A DNA stretch of 64,000 bases, from positions 1 to 64,000 of the forward strand of contig JAEVLN010000068.1 in assembly GCA_018350325.1 (NCBI GenBank). Reading direction: 5' to 3'. Position 1 is the stretch's first letter. Each line of letters opens with the position of its first letter. Under the pieces are notes generated by a model that had not been told where the DNA came from, ran no database searches, and saw only the letters and a program-made list of their open reading frames with translations. Origin of the DNA: Globodera rostochiensis. Its lineage: Eukaryota; Nematoda; Chromadorea; Rhabditida; Heteroderidae. Positions 11,788 through 22,844 of the stretch are shown here, in pieces. A program made the position numbers and the translations under genes.

Positions 11788-12893
11788 CAGTGTTTTGCTG
11801 TTCCAACAATTTTGAACCTGTTCCTGTTCTGTTCTCAAATTTTAGAACAGCCTATCTGTTCTGTTCCTGTTCTGTTCCGACCTCGAGAACAGAACAGGAA
11901 CAGGAACAGAACAGGAACAGAACAGAGTAAACTGTTCTTAGACTGTTCCAAATTAAAAATTTTCCGAGTGAAATTCAGTCTGAAATTTTAATTGATGATG
12001 CATTGGACAAAGTGTTCATCACTTGCTAGTGATGCTCGAGACCTAAATTTACCGAGACTTGACCCCGAGACTCGAGAATTGACTCCCAAAAATCCTAGAC
12101 TTTTACCAAAATATTTTAAGTTAGGTTTATAAGGTTGCTCCTCCACCCCCTGGGAGCCGGGGATGTCGGGGTTGGTCATATCGAGGGTCGGGGAAGACCG
12201 ACTTTTGAGAACGGGAAGCAATTTTAGTGAAAAAATTAAATAATTTTTTGGCACTTCTGCTTTCTTCTGGAGGGAGGGGGGTCGGCGGTGCCGATAGGCG
12301 CCGCCGAGAAAATTTTGAATTTTTGACTTAATTTGTTAAGGGATTTGCAACCATTTTTTGAAGCTTTTTAGAAATCGGAGGGGTGCGGGGAATTTTTTGA
12401 AGATTTTGATGGAATTGTTAAAAAATTGGTCTTGATTTTTAAAAATTGTTTCCTTTACCATCAAAAAAGTTATAAAAAGAGGGGACAAATCATTTACACA
12501 GTCGGGGGTTCGAACCCGCTGCCCCAGGAATCACACATCACTCACCATTTACACCACACAAGGGAATAAAATAAAAAGAATAAAAAAGATTTTCACTGGG
12601 GAAAGTTGAAGTTTAGACTAAATCGAATCGCGTCAGTCAGTTTCACCACTGCGCCACGTGAGATCATAATGAATATTTGGAAAATTTCAAATATATACTC
12701 AATCAAGTTCAATTCTTCAATTTTTACCCTGTTCTAGCTTGGCCTGTTCTGTTCCTGTTCCAAAGATTTTGAATCTGTTCCTGTTCCTGTGCTGTTCTAA
12801 AATCTTAGAACAGAACAGAACAGGAACAGGAACAGAACAGGAACAGAACAGGAACAGGAACAGAACAGGCCAAGCTGGAACAGCAAAACACTG
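11788..12893. mobile_element. hAT-like MITE, TIR CAGTGTTTTGCTGTTCC, TSD GTGCAAAC
   Basis: The left end CAGTGTTTTGCTGTTCC and right end GGAACAGCAAAACACTG are exact inverted repeats. They are flanked by 8-bp direct repeats GTGCAAAC (11780-11787 and 12894-12901), typical of hAT elements. Subterminal arms are GAACAGGAACAG words on both sides (11815-11930 and 12725-12870). The middle is filled by nested SINE-like repeats (12125-12565 and a tRNA-like head at 12604-12663). No transposase. Confidence 0.85.
12125..12565 (-). repeat. tRNA-derived SINE-like repeat with GC hairpin
   Basis: On the minus strand: an A-box-like GTGGTGTAAATGGTGA (12545-12560), a B box in GGGTTCGAACCC (about 12507-12520), an AT-rich body, and a hairpin (plus-strand stem GGCGGTGCC, loop GATA, stem GGCGCCGCC, 12285-12307). 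A CCCCGACCC...CCAACCCCGACATCCCCGG block follows (12130-12205). It is nested inside the hAT-like MITE. A second tRNA-like head with CGTGGCGCAGTGG lies at 12604-12663. Confidence 0.55.
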
Positions 12894-13489
12894 GTGCAAA
12901 CCACTATTTTTACCTTTCTTCTTCCTCTAGTCACGTGCATCCCCCCATTAAAGGGACATTTTTAATAAATTTCAAACACTTTTCAAATTAAAATGCGAGC
13001 GAAATGAATTTTTGAATTAATTTTTTTTTGGTTAGTGGGCGAAATGTCGCGTGGGCGAAGTTTCGCGTGGGCGAAATGTCGTTTTTTGCTTAGTGGGCGA
13101 AATGTCGTATTTTGGGTTAGTGGACGAAATGTCGCGTGGGCGAAATATCGGCGCCCCAGAAAAATGGTTGAACATTACGCCTAATATCAAAATTTAATAG
13201 GAATTTTTCATTTTATCAGTGAAATTCCCAAAAAGCTTCAAAAAACCTCATCAAACTCTAAAAACACCAAAAAAGCATCAAATCCTCAGGCGAAAAATCA
13301 CAGAAATTGCAGCGCGTTTATTTTGGCATTAAAATAGGAATAAGGTTGCTGTCCCGAGTATTCATTCCATTCCATGCTTTTTGTTTGGTTTAAGATACAC
13401 GAATTGTCATTGAGCTCATTTGTCAGGTCGGACATTGTGCCAAAAACTGCAGAGAATTTCCGTGTGCTGGCTTTGGCTTCGAGGGGTCG

Positions 13490-13590
13490 AAGTTACCCCG
13501 GAGCATTGGACCGTTTTTACCCGGAGCATTGGAACCGTTTCCTCCTGAAGCATTGGGGCCGTTTTTACCCGGAAAAAGATTGGGTAAGTT
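13490..13590 (-). pseudogene. NGSN-repeat exon fragment (copy B)
   Basis: Minus-strand coding repeat of the type PGKNGPNASGGNGSNAPGKNG, homologous to 654-761. It marks the left edge of duplication copy B. A deletion of a few bases relative to copy A changes the frame near 13509. No other exon of the parent gene is attached. Confidence 0.6.
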
Positions 13591-13971
13591 TAAAAAATGT
13601 GTGGAATATAGAATAGATTCTGGCTCACAAGTTCGTGCCAAAATTAACAAGGTCGCGCACCTTCAAAGACACTTTATCGATTAGATCCGAGAAATGGGAA
13701 GAGGAAGGGATCCAAGTTATATTAATTAAATAATAAGAAATTTGTTTTTGAATCGGGTTCGGAATTCCTAATTCAGTCGAAAAATGAATGTGATATGCAA
13801 TTTCCCAAAAATAAATTTATTTGTTAAAATAATGAACGCAATTAAAAGGATGATTCTTTGGAGATTGTCATATATTAACGTTGAAAAAGCATTGTGGGGC
13901 AAAATATAAATTAAAAGAAAAGAGTTTAAAATTTTCAAAACTTAGAACTCATCCTCAGCAGTCGGTGCCAT

Positions 13972-16706
13972 CTAAGTCAAAATGCGGCCCACAACCAACT
14001 GTGCAATGGTCATGAAGAAGGCTGTAAATGTTTTAAAGATTAATTAATTGATTTTGTTACCGATAATGGATGATGCGTTGCCGTTGGATTTATCTGCCTT
14101 ATTTGAGCCCTAAAAAAATTAAATCACGGCTTAGAAAATTTTAACTATTCCTTAAATATTAAACTTTCTTAATTTCCCGACGGCGCCCTTCGGCACTAGG
14201 TCATTGATTTAGTTGGGAGGGGGCGGCATTTAAGTAAAAAATTTTGGTCAAAAAGTACGTCAGAAACAAAATTCAAACACTAAAAAATCAATATTCAAAT
14301 TTCACGCAATTTCTCCAAAAAGTTAATCAAACGCATAAAATAAATGAATAAAAGACCAAGGCCAGGGCCGTATCTAGCTTTGGATTTTGTTGTTGGTGGG
14401 TCCGACGGCGCCACAGACGCCGTGGGAAATTTTGAATTTTGACTCAATTGTGAATTACCGCGGTATTTTTTATCGGTATTGAAACCCGAGAGTTCTCGAC
14501 TCGATACCCGAAACCCGACCCGAGATTTTTCTCGACCCGCTGCAACCCTGGTGCCGATTGCGCCGCCGGGAACTTTGGAAATTTAACAATATTTGTTAAG
14601 AAATTGCGTGAAAAGTACTTAATGACGAGCCTTTCATCAAAAATCTTGAAAAGCATTTTTTTGCATCATAATTTATTGATTAATGGTTTTGCTTATAATT
14701 AAATTTGTTTTAAAAATTTTTGTGGTTTCGTACAAACATATGTTTTTTTCGTTTTTTCGTGCAACCGTTATGAAACCGGAACCGCGGATCCGCCAAAACC
14801 CGGACACGCTTTGGAACCGGCACCGAAAACCCAGATCTTATTAAAACCGGAACCGCTAATAATTAAAACTTTCCTAATTTCCCGAGGCGCCTTTCAGCAT
14901 CGCTTGGTCACTTCATTTAACGGCAAATCGTAAGTATCAGTATTTTGAGTAGGGTAGTACGGGACCAGAGCGGGATTCCCGATGTTTTTTCAGGTCAATT
15001 TAAAAAAAATAAAAGTCCTGTGGTTTCGTACAAAACATATATTTTTTTCGTTTTTTCGTGCAACCGTTTTGAAACCGGAACCGCGAATCCACCAAAACCC
15101 GGACCCGCTTTGGAACCGGCACCGAAAATCCAGTTCTCATTAGAACCGGAACCGCTAAAAAAATAATCAAAACTTTCCTAATTCCCGACGGCACCTTTCA
15201 TTTAATGGCCTATTAAGTCCCGGTTTTTTGGCCACGCCAGGACCGGTACCAACCGGGACTAAATGTACGCCCTTAATGATGATATCATCAATTGACAATT
15301 TCAATTTTTAAAGGTTAGCTCAATTAAATCGATGAAATGGTTTGTCTGTTCGACAAGCCTGATGTTGTGTGTTGGGTTCGAAATAGCCCTACACACAATC
15401 GGATTTTGATTGCGGGCAATCCGCAATATTCAATCTCAACAAAAAAATCAGCAAGCGCAATACGCAACCCCAAAAAAGCCGCAATTTTAGCAATCCGCTA
15501 TTGTTAAAGTCTCGGTTTACGGTTAACCAACCGTTAACCAACCAAAAAATGCCGGTTTTTAGTCTCGGTTCGGTTCGAAACCGATAGCTTTACTCGGGGT
15601 TTATGTAATTATTTTTTATTGCCAAATCAAAATTTTACCTTACAGCACACCAGATCATAATTGTCCGTGCAACATTTACTTGCAGCCCGGCCCATGCGCG
15701 GAAAACAACTGCCCCATTTGCAATCGCACTGTGCTTCCATCAGTTTCTGGCATTCGTCGTTCTTGTTCACATTCGCTTGCTTGAAGGTAAATAACAATTA
15801 GAATATTGCATAAAGCATACCATAAGTAAGGGAGCGTTTGCTGCAATTCCCAATCCCTAAAATATTTAATTATTTTAAAATCCAAATAAATCCCAAAAAC
15901 AAAACAGTTTTTAAGCGTTTCGAGGTCACAACAGGTAAATTTCTTGTCTGAATGGCGCATTTTCCAACCACAATTGTGGCAATTAAGATGTGGTTCGGAT
16001 AAGATGTTCGGTTCGTAAAGGCATTTCTCGGTCCAGCCCTACATAAAAACATTTACAATAATAATATTTTATTTTGAAATTCATTTACCAAAAAATTGTA
16101 ATATTTTTCAGTCTATTGCAAAACTTTATGTACCCAGCGGCAAGTTCCAAGTGTCGAATGGTCACAGCACGTGCAAACAAGGCTGTGTTTTCTTGACACG
16201 CATATTTCCCAGCCGCACTCGGGGCATCCTTTGGCGTTTTCGAGCAAAAAGACAGGTCGAACGGTATGCTTCAATAAGCCGTAAAATATTTTACATCCAT
16301 TATACCTTAACATTGTTAGGGTCCGTCTCGTCAAAAGAAAAAAAGTCCCCTCGCATTGACGCACGAGTCTGAAAAGCAAATATTTTCAATTTTATTAGTA
16401 AATTATCCATAATTTAATTCAACACATCGGTTATGTCACAAAAAGTTAGTCTATTGTCCGCATTAAAAAATATTTAAAATCAATTATACGTGATCGCAAT
16501 CCTGCTTTTCAGAACGAGTTTCTTCAATTTTCAAAGTACCGTTGGCATTGTTTTTGTTTTTTTCCTTTTCAATAAAGTAGAATTTCTGATCGCCTTCGCA
16601 TGATGGAGGCCAACATAAAGGTCGACTTTTGAAACATAATTTCTTAATATTAATACAAATTTAGTCCAAATATATTGAAATTAACTTCTCCAATAGAATT
16701 CACATT
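13972..16706 (-). pseudogene. A2', modular cysteine-rich gene (copy B, splice donor lost)
   Basis: Exons in phase: 16686-16706 (7 codons, doubtful), 16490-16642 (51 codons, with LCF...LCWPPSC and an NGT sequon), 16306-16368 (21 codons, TRASMRGDFF...), 16134-16268 (CPECGWEIC core), ~15903-16038 (CHNCGWKM core), 15639-15779 (CDCKWGSC core), 14061-14109 and 13972-14021 (stop 13972-13974). All internal exons are whole codons, so modules can be skipped or shuffled without a frameshift. Relative to copy A, about 11 bp spanning the donor GT of the CHNCGW exon are missing. Normal splicing is lost and read-through reaches a stop in the intron. The intron 16269-16305 is only 37 bp if real. No start or signal peptide was found. 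Each copy is thus broken differently. Confidence 0.55.
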
Positions 16707-16859
16707 CTAAAATGAAAGATAATAATTAGGGTTAAAAATGTTTTGATAAATTTTTAGATAAACAGCTTCATTCAAAATCTCTCAAATTTTGGCTTATATG
16801 GTTTAAAGAATACGGTTCAAAAATAGGCGGTCGTTTTAGCGCCATGCCGATACAGAATC

Positions 16860-17100
16860 CCCTCATCGTCTTATGCTAAGCCTAAGCTAAGCTTAGGCTT
16901 AGCCTAGCTTAAGTTTAGGCCTAGGCCTAACGAACCCCAAGCCAGGGTGGTTTAGGCTTAATCTTAGCTTCAGTACGGAACTAAATCAGCCATCTTGGGG
17001 GGATTCAGACCGGTAGCCCAGAATGTATTAATCGCGGGCAAAGTCGAGAGTGCCGCAGTTTGAGTGCCGCCGTTTAAATGCGGCGACGTTTGAGTGCTGG
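16860..17100. repeat. CTTAGGCCTAAG-type core and GAGTGCCGC array
   Basis: 16870-16985 is rich in palindromic GCTTAGGCTTAGCC and TTTAGGCCTAGGCC words plus AACGAACCCCAAGCCAGGG, the same core seen in foldback elements at 22845, 28365 and about 56066. It is followed at 17048-17098 by units of GAGTGCCGC(A/C)GTTT. The arms differ from those of the other elements. 17100-17560 shows no gene. Confidence 0.45.
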
Positions 17101-17685
17101 CTATAACTGCTACATTTCAGTGGCAAGCTTTAAACTATATGAAAAAAATCCCATTTTTTAACCATCTTAGGCACTTATTATCTGGGGGGTTGACTGATTA
17201 TTTTTAGAATGAAAAATCAAATTTTGAAGTGATACAATTTCAAAAATACACAAAATGAATTTAGAATGCTGTTCGAATTAGGTCGGAACTTTTGAGAAAC
17301 AGAAACAGCTTTATGTTGGCCAAAGTACGCACTTTAAAGTAAAGTCATGGGATTTTTAGTAAAAATCGGTGACCGGGATTGACCGGGACCGTGAAAGCCG
17401 GGATCGGAAAACGGGAAACCCCGGGACTGCAATAGAGGATTTTTTTTGTAATCGTCAATGGTGAAACAAAATTTGATTTATTATTTAAAAGCAACTTCCC
17501 CATTGTCTTCAACTCAATTGTCTCGTCCTTCATCAATTTTTTGAGATTTTGCAGGGGGGGAGGGGTGGGGGTTGGCGGTGCCGGTAGGCTCGCCGAAAAA
17601 AATTTTTGTAACCCCTACACCACTCAACTGTCGCCGCACTCAATCGTACCAGACCGTTTTAATTGAATACATGCTAAAAAAATAC

Positions 17686-18247
17686 CGTTGGACTTTCGTC
17701 GTGAACTGCCTGCGAAGTCTAAAGGGAATAAAAAAAAAAAATTAAGTTTGAATGGAATTCTTAAACATTTCTGATAGTTAATTGCATTTTTTTAACGAAA
17801 ATGTTTCCTTCCTACCCTGCAACATTCCCACTGGTAGTTCGCCGTACAACAATCATCGCTACCACGTCCATAATTTGCTAGGCAGTTTCCCCAACCACAT
17901 TGATTGCATGTCTCGTCACAGCGCTTGGTTGAACCACCCGAAAACACCTGCCTCGCGCCGGTCTCTACTCCTCTTCCTTCTCCACCTCCACTTCCAATGC
18001 CCGCTATCGCGTCCACGGCCTTTTCACCAGCCGCAGTAGCAACAGAAGTGACAAGCGCAGTCACAAAAGTAATCGCCAGAACCGTTAGCGTGAAAGGTTC
18101 ACGCTTTTGTCGCAAATTGACGAGACTGATCTCGTTTGCATTGGAGTCGATGACAGCCAAAGCAGTGGAGTCGTTGCCACCTGAAGCATTGGAACCGTTT
18201 CCACCCGAAGCATTGGGGCCCTTTTCGCCCGAAGCATTGGGGCCCTT
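17686..18247 (-). pseudogene. 3' half of an NGSN-repeat / CGWGNC gene (gene G')
   Basis: Exon 17816-18247 encodes the end of an NGSNASGG repeat, then RQKR, a hydrophobic stretch (TLTVLAITFVTALVTSVATA), a Gly-rich linker and a cysteine domain (CNQCGWGNC...DDCC...ECC), ending at a donor GT. Exon 17686-17718 (11 codons, TSQAVHDESPT) matches in position and phase the second exon of gene C (PPEFSDGNPT). The 5' half, with the signal peptide and most repeats, is replaced by polypurine satellite at 18247. The satellite happens to continue in an open frame, giving a 397-codon artefact. In copy A even this half is absent. Confidence 0.65.
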
Positions 18248-18975
18248 TTCAGAGAGGGAAGTAAGGGGGAGAGAGGATAGATAGAAAGGAAAGTAAGAGA
18301 GAGAGGGACGTAAGGGGGAGAGAGAATAGAGAGAGGAAAGGAAGGGGTGGAGAGGATAGGGAGAGAGAGAGAGAGAGAAGTAAGGGGGAGAGAGGATAGA
18401 TAGAGAGAAAAGTAAGAGAGAGAGGGACGTAAGGGGGAGAGAGGATAGAGAGAGGAAAGGAAGGGGTGGAGAGGATAGGGAGAGAGAGAGGGAGAGAGAG
18501 AGGATAGAGAGAGGAAAGAAAGAGGTAGAAAGGATAGGGAGAGAGAGAGGAAGGGAAGTAAGGGGGAGAGATGATAGAGAAAGGAAAGGAAGGGGTGGAG
18601 AGGATAGGGAGAGAGAGAGAGAGGGAAGTAAGGGGGAGAGAGGATAGATAGAGGAAAGGAAGGGGTAGAAAGGATAGGGAGAGAGAGAGGGAGGGAAGTA
18701 AGGGGGAGAGAGGATAGATAGAAAGGAAAGTAAGCGAGAGAGGGACGTAAGGGGGAGAGAGGATAGAGAGAGGAAAGGAAGGGGTAAGGATAGGGAGAGA
18801 GAGAGAGAGAGGGAAGTAAGGGGGAGAGAGGATAGATAGAGAGGAAAGTAAGAGAGAGAGGGACGTAAGGGGGAGAGGGGATAGAGAGAGGAAAGGAAGG
18901 GGTGGAGGGAGAGGATAGGGAGAGAGAGAGAGAGGGAAGTAAGGGGGAGAGAGGATAGAAAGAGGGAAGTAGGGG
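18247..18975. repeat. polypurine (AG-rich) satellite, copy B
   Basis: Same ~120-bp AG-rich higher-order unit as 3745-6890, in about six or seven copies. Its right border is identical to that of copy A (continuing into GACAAAGATAGAACAAG), so the array existed before duplication. The left border is different and falls inside gene G'. Confidence 0.9.
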
Positions 18976-19158
18976 GGAGAGACAAAGATAGAACAAGTAG
19001 AGAAGAGAGCGCTTGGAAGAGAATAATTGAGAAATTTTTAAAATAAAGCTAAATCTACTATACGTTACCAAGGTTTTTTGTCAAAAATCTTTAAATTTTC
19101 AAAGTTTTCAAATATTATTGCCATACGGGGTATTGATTAAATAAATTTGTACACCTGT

Positions 19159-19333
19159 CTAATTGCTTGATAATTTTGTTGGCTGCCAGATCTTCACTTC
19201 AGTTCGTTTACAATTGCGTATTAGTTGGATGACGGGTAATCTAAGGCTGGTAGAGGTTTGCTGCAGTGCATTTTCATATTCATCTTTGATGAATTTGATT
19301 CTTTTGCCGTAGTTGATGCCGCCATACTTTAGA
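19159..19333 (-). CDS. putative terminal exon, unknown (copy B)
   Basis: Duplicate of 7092-7266 with the same acceptor, open frame and stop. Retention of the frame in both copies is weak evidence of coding, since the copies are recent. Confidence 0.3.
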
Positions 19334-19470
19334 ACAAAATTGTTAAAATGAATAAAAATAATTTTCAAAAGTTTGCGTCCTAAATATATTTATCACAATG
19401 ATTTTAAATGAAATGGAAATTTAGAATATTTCAGGCAAATCGCCAAATTATCATGAAAGCCCATCATCGC

Positions 19471-20717
19471 TCAGTTAGTCGCCATCACCGCCAAAATGCG
19501 TCTCACAGCCAAGCGCATTACGAGAAGCATCAAAAAGACTGTATAAATAATCTCATTAAAAATCAAAAAACTGTAATACAATCTAATTAAAATTAAAAAG
19601 AATATGATATAAATTAAAATCAAAAAAACTATAAAATATATAATCTCATTAATTAAAATTAAATGATTAATCACCGGTGATCGATGGATGTTTTTACCTT
19701 TTGAAATTTCGGCCTTTGTATTGCTTCCGTTCAACTCCAGCCGCCGTCTACCCTAAAAGTGTAATCATTCACTTTTTGGTTGGTCAGAAAATGTGTGAAT
19801 TATCAAAAAGCATGAAATTGTTATTTAATAAATAAGACTAATTTGTAAGGGATTTAACAGGTACAACTGGCCCTGGATCGGACAGGACCTGAATTTTGCT
19901 CTGGGATTTTTTCAAATATCATAAATTATAATTTTTGCGTAAAATTTCCACCTCACAGCACACCAAGTCGTGATGCTTGTCGCAACATTCACCGGCCGCA
20001 CGTCCCTCCCTGGGAAAGCAACTTCCCCACCCGCAGTGGCATTGGTCGTCCACCAAATCTTTGCATTCGGCATTCGCATTCACCAAAGTGGATTTCTTGT
20101 GAAAACAATTAAAAAACCGTTCCAAAAAACTTACATTCAGTGGATCATCTGATTTGACAAACGCCCGTGTTGCTGGCACCTGTTATAATCCAGCAAAAGC
20201 ATATTGCCTAATCAAATGAATGCGGCTTCCTTACCCTGGTACACTCATGCAGCGTGAGCCGGTGACAACATTGGAATTTCTTATCGTCATCCGAATAGCT
20301 CATTTTCCATTTGCAGTCGGGGCATTTTGGAGAGTCTTCAGCGAGTTTGTCATCCGGCAAGTAGGTACAACCAGGACTTGTCTGCTAAATTGGGGAAAGC
20401 AATTAAACTACCTAAAATCATTCCGTTAAAAGTATATGTGGTATAAAGATTTGATCAATTTTCTTAAATGAAGCATTGGTATTTTTACATTTACAATTTT
20501 TGTTGGAATTTGTTTTATGAATCCATAAATTTACCCATCGACAAAAAGCAAGATTGTCATAGGCACAGCACGAGCAGCTCAACCGTTCGGTCCTTACAAT
20601 GCACAATTCCCAGCCGCACATTGGGCATCCCTCTCTGTTCTCGAGAAAATAGCATGGCTGAACGATCAATGTGTAATCATCGTAGTAATTTTTCCGCCCA
20701 TAAAATGCCATACGAAA
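19471..20717 (-). CDS. A1', modular cysteine-rich protein (copy B)
   Basis: Exons: 20535-20717 (acceptor TTTATCATTTAG; contains an in-frame ATG giving MAFYGRKNYYDD), 20235-20384, 20135-20179, 19952-20095, 19698-19752 and 19471-19538 (stop 19471-19473). It encodes three CxxC(G/K)W...CC modules, a TRAF linker, an NGSN sequon exon and a hydrophobic tail. Compared with copy A the 5' exon is longer and open to the acceptor. No signal peptide is visible, so upstream exons may be missing; the next 190 bp upstream hold none and then a hAT-like MITE begins. Copy-to-copy changes are mostly single substitutions (for example A-to-V at the linker start). This is the best-preserved member of the pair. Confidence 0.55.
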
Positions 20718-20907
20718 CTAAATGATAAAATATTTAATTCGGAATGTTTTTTAAATAAAAACAGTATTGTTTGATGCCAAAAAATGAGTGCTAATAAGTA
20801 GGAAACGCATTTATAGTTGCTAAAATCTCCAAATAATTAGGTTTTTAATAGTAGTGCTTAAAAACCCTAAATATTTTCTAAAAACTATCAAAATTAAGGA
20901 GTGTAAG

Positions 20908-21303
20908 CAGTGTTTTCCCGGTTCCGGTTCCGGTGCCGGTTCCAACGGTTCCGGGAACCGGTTCCGGAACCGGAACCGCGGAACCGCAAAAAATTCGGAA
21001 CCGATTTTGGAACCGGTTCCCGGAACCGCCAAAATCCGGAACCGCTTTGGAACCGGAACCGCGGAACCGGCAAAATCCGGAACCGCTTTGGAACCGGAAC
21101 CGTGGAACCGTGAAAATTCGGAACCGCTTCGGAACCGGAACCGTGGAACCGTGAAAATTCGGAACCGCTTCGGAACCGGAACCGCGGAACCGCCAAAATC
21201 CGGAACCGGTTTGGAACCGGAACCGCGGAACCGCCAAAATCCGGAACCGGTTTGGAACCGGAACCGTGGAACCGTTAGAAAAAATGGAACCGGGAAAACA
21301 CTG
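20908..21303. mobile_element. hAT-like MITE, TIR CAGTGTTTTCCCGGTTCC, TSD AGTGTAAG
   Basis: Perfect inverted ends CAGTGTTTTCCCGGTTCC / GGAACCGGGAAAACACTG are flanked by 8-bp AGTGTAAG (20900-20907 and 21304-21311). Nearly the whole 396-bp body is GGAACCG-type repeat, including a ~60-bp unit with CAAAATCCGGAACCG and GGAACCGGAACCGCGG. Long ORFs on both strands are low-complexity artefacts. Its outer CAGTGTTTT tip is shared with 11788-12893, but the repeat word differs. Confidence 0.9.
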
Positions 21304-21311
21304 AGTGTAAG

Positions 21312-22836
21312 TTGACCAAATTTTTTTATTCCTAACACAACATTTTTTTACATCTTCCTAAAAGAAATAATATAATTCATATTATAGCTAACATTTTCAA
21401 AATTTTTTATTATTTAATTTTTTTAGCAGTGCTTTTTTGATCAAAAAATGGCTAGTTGATTTTATTGAAAATAATGTGTTATTTTTGTCTTACTTTTGAC
21501 TAAAATAAGTCAATTTTTAGGGGTGGTACCTTTTTCAAAAACAGGCGATCTTTAGTGGTGCAATTTTGGTTTTACTTTTTTTAAAGTTTTTAACGAAAAA
21601 CCCAAAACAGTTTTTTAAAACTATTAGTTGCCAGCAATAAAAACTATGAAATAGTTGCTAAAACTGGAATTGCTCGTTCCCCGCCCCCCCACCCCCGAAC
21701 GATTTTTGATCCATTCTTTGACAACCAAGTTTTACAAATTTAATATCGTTCAAAAGCTTAAATGCTGTAGAGTAAATGATTAACCGGACTAAATGCTTCA
21801 TTAACTTATGAGACTGTCAGAAAATAAATGTTCGAAAATTTCGACTTTTTCGTAACCAGTAGTCTGTAACATTTTTGCAAGCTATCAATTAGCTTAGGCT
21901 ACTTGCACAAATATTTTAAAGACTTAGAGCTTTGGAAGTACTAAGATTTTAGAACTCGATTGATTAAGAACAGAGTTATGGTTTTTTAAACCAGCCGGGG
22001 GGTGAGAACGAGCGGGGGGGGGGGGGCGAAGCGCACTCGCTAAAACTTGATGAAAAACGATTGCTGTGACCTAAAAACATGCTTTTCAGAGCAAAGCGTT
22101 AAAAATTGAAAAGCCTATTTCAGTTTTTTTATCCCGGTCTCGGGGGTAGTCACGCTCTCGAGTTTTAGGAATTTTGGCTCTCGCACATCCCCAGATTCGG
22201 AGCAGTTCATTTTAGTTCCGGAGGGTTTGTTCCCCTTTTCCATGCAGAAAATTATACGTGGGAAGCTTCACAATTCTCGTCCACGAAGCCACGAAAGTGT
22301 TTAAGTGAAATATTAGTCGGGTTTTTAATCAAAATAGCAGGCCGTTCAAAATGACAGAGTTCGGTAGAGTCAATTCGGCACGAAATCGGTGTTTTCAAAC
22401 ATAATTTCTTAATTTAGTGTCATTAGCCCATAAACAAACAATTAAATCCATACTTGTCCCACAGCCTCCAATTTCTTAAAATTAAAATTAATCGCGTTTA
22501 TCCCTCAACACATTTGTCAATAAGTACAAATGCTTGACATTTCATGCTATTTAAAAATAATGGATGGTCCATTATAAGACTAAATTAATTGTTAAACTGC
22601 AGTTACAAGTAATCTTGGATAAATAAGAGCATTCAAATGATACTAAAATTGGTTTAGTATGAAAGGCGTTTTTTTTGGTAATATTAAAAAATCCCGCAAT
22701 CCCGCGCGGGATCCCGCAAATGCGATTTTGCCGCACTCTAAAATGAACCCCTTCAAAAATTTAAGAATTTTCAATAAAAGCAAAATAAAATTAAAAAAAC
22801 CGAAAAAAAGAATTTCGCAATTTCTATCAAATGCTC
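21312..22836. other. no gene seen
   Basis: AT-rich sequence with no credible exon. It contains a 13-base G run (about 22013-22027) and assorted repeat debris, including CCCGCGCGGGATCCC near 22690. AATAAA occurs on the plus strand near 22776, but no plus-strand gene is visible to use it. Confidence 0.5.
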
Positions 22837-22844
22837 ATTATTAA

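Larger units (their letters stand above)
13500..20691. repeat. segmental duplication, copy B
   Basis: Collinear with 657-8631. Copy B keeps sequence that copy A has lost (about 16290-18245: the 5' exons of A2 and the 3' half of an NGSN gene) but has a shorter satellite (18247-18975). It also shows its own lesion, a loss of about 11 bp at the splice donor of an A2 exon (near 15902). Right-hand homology stops at 20691 in the first A1 exon. Confidence 0.9.

Noticed and set aside
20820..21338. Overlapping 100-170-codon frames on both strands
   Set aside because: They are low-complexity translations of the GGAACCG repeat inside a MITE with perfect inverted ends and target duplications.
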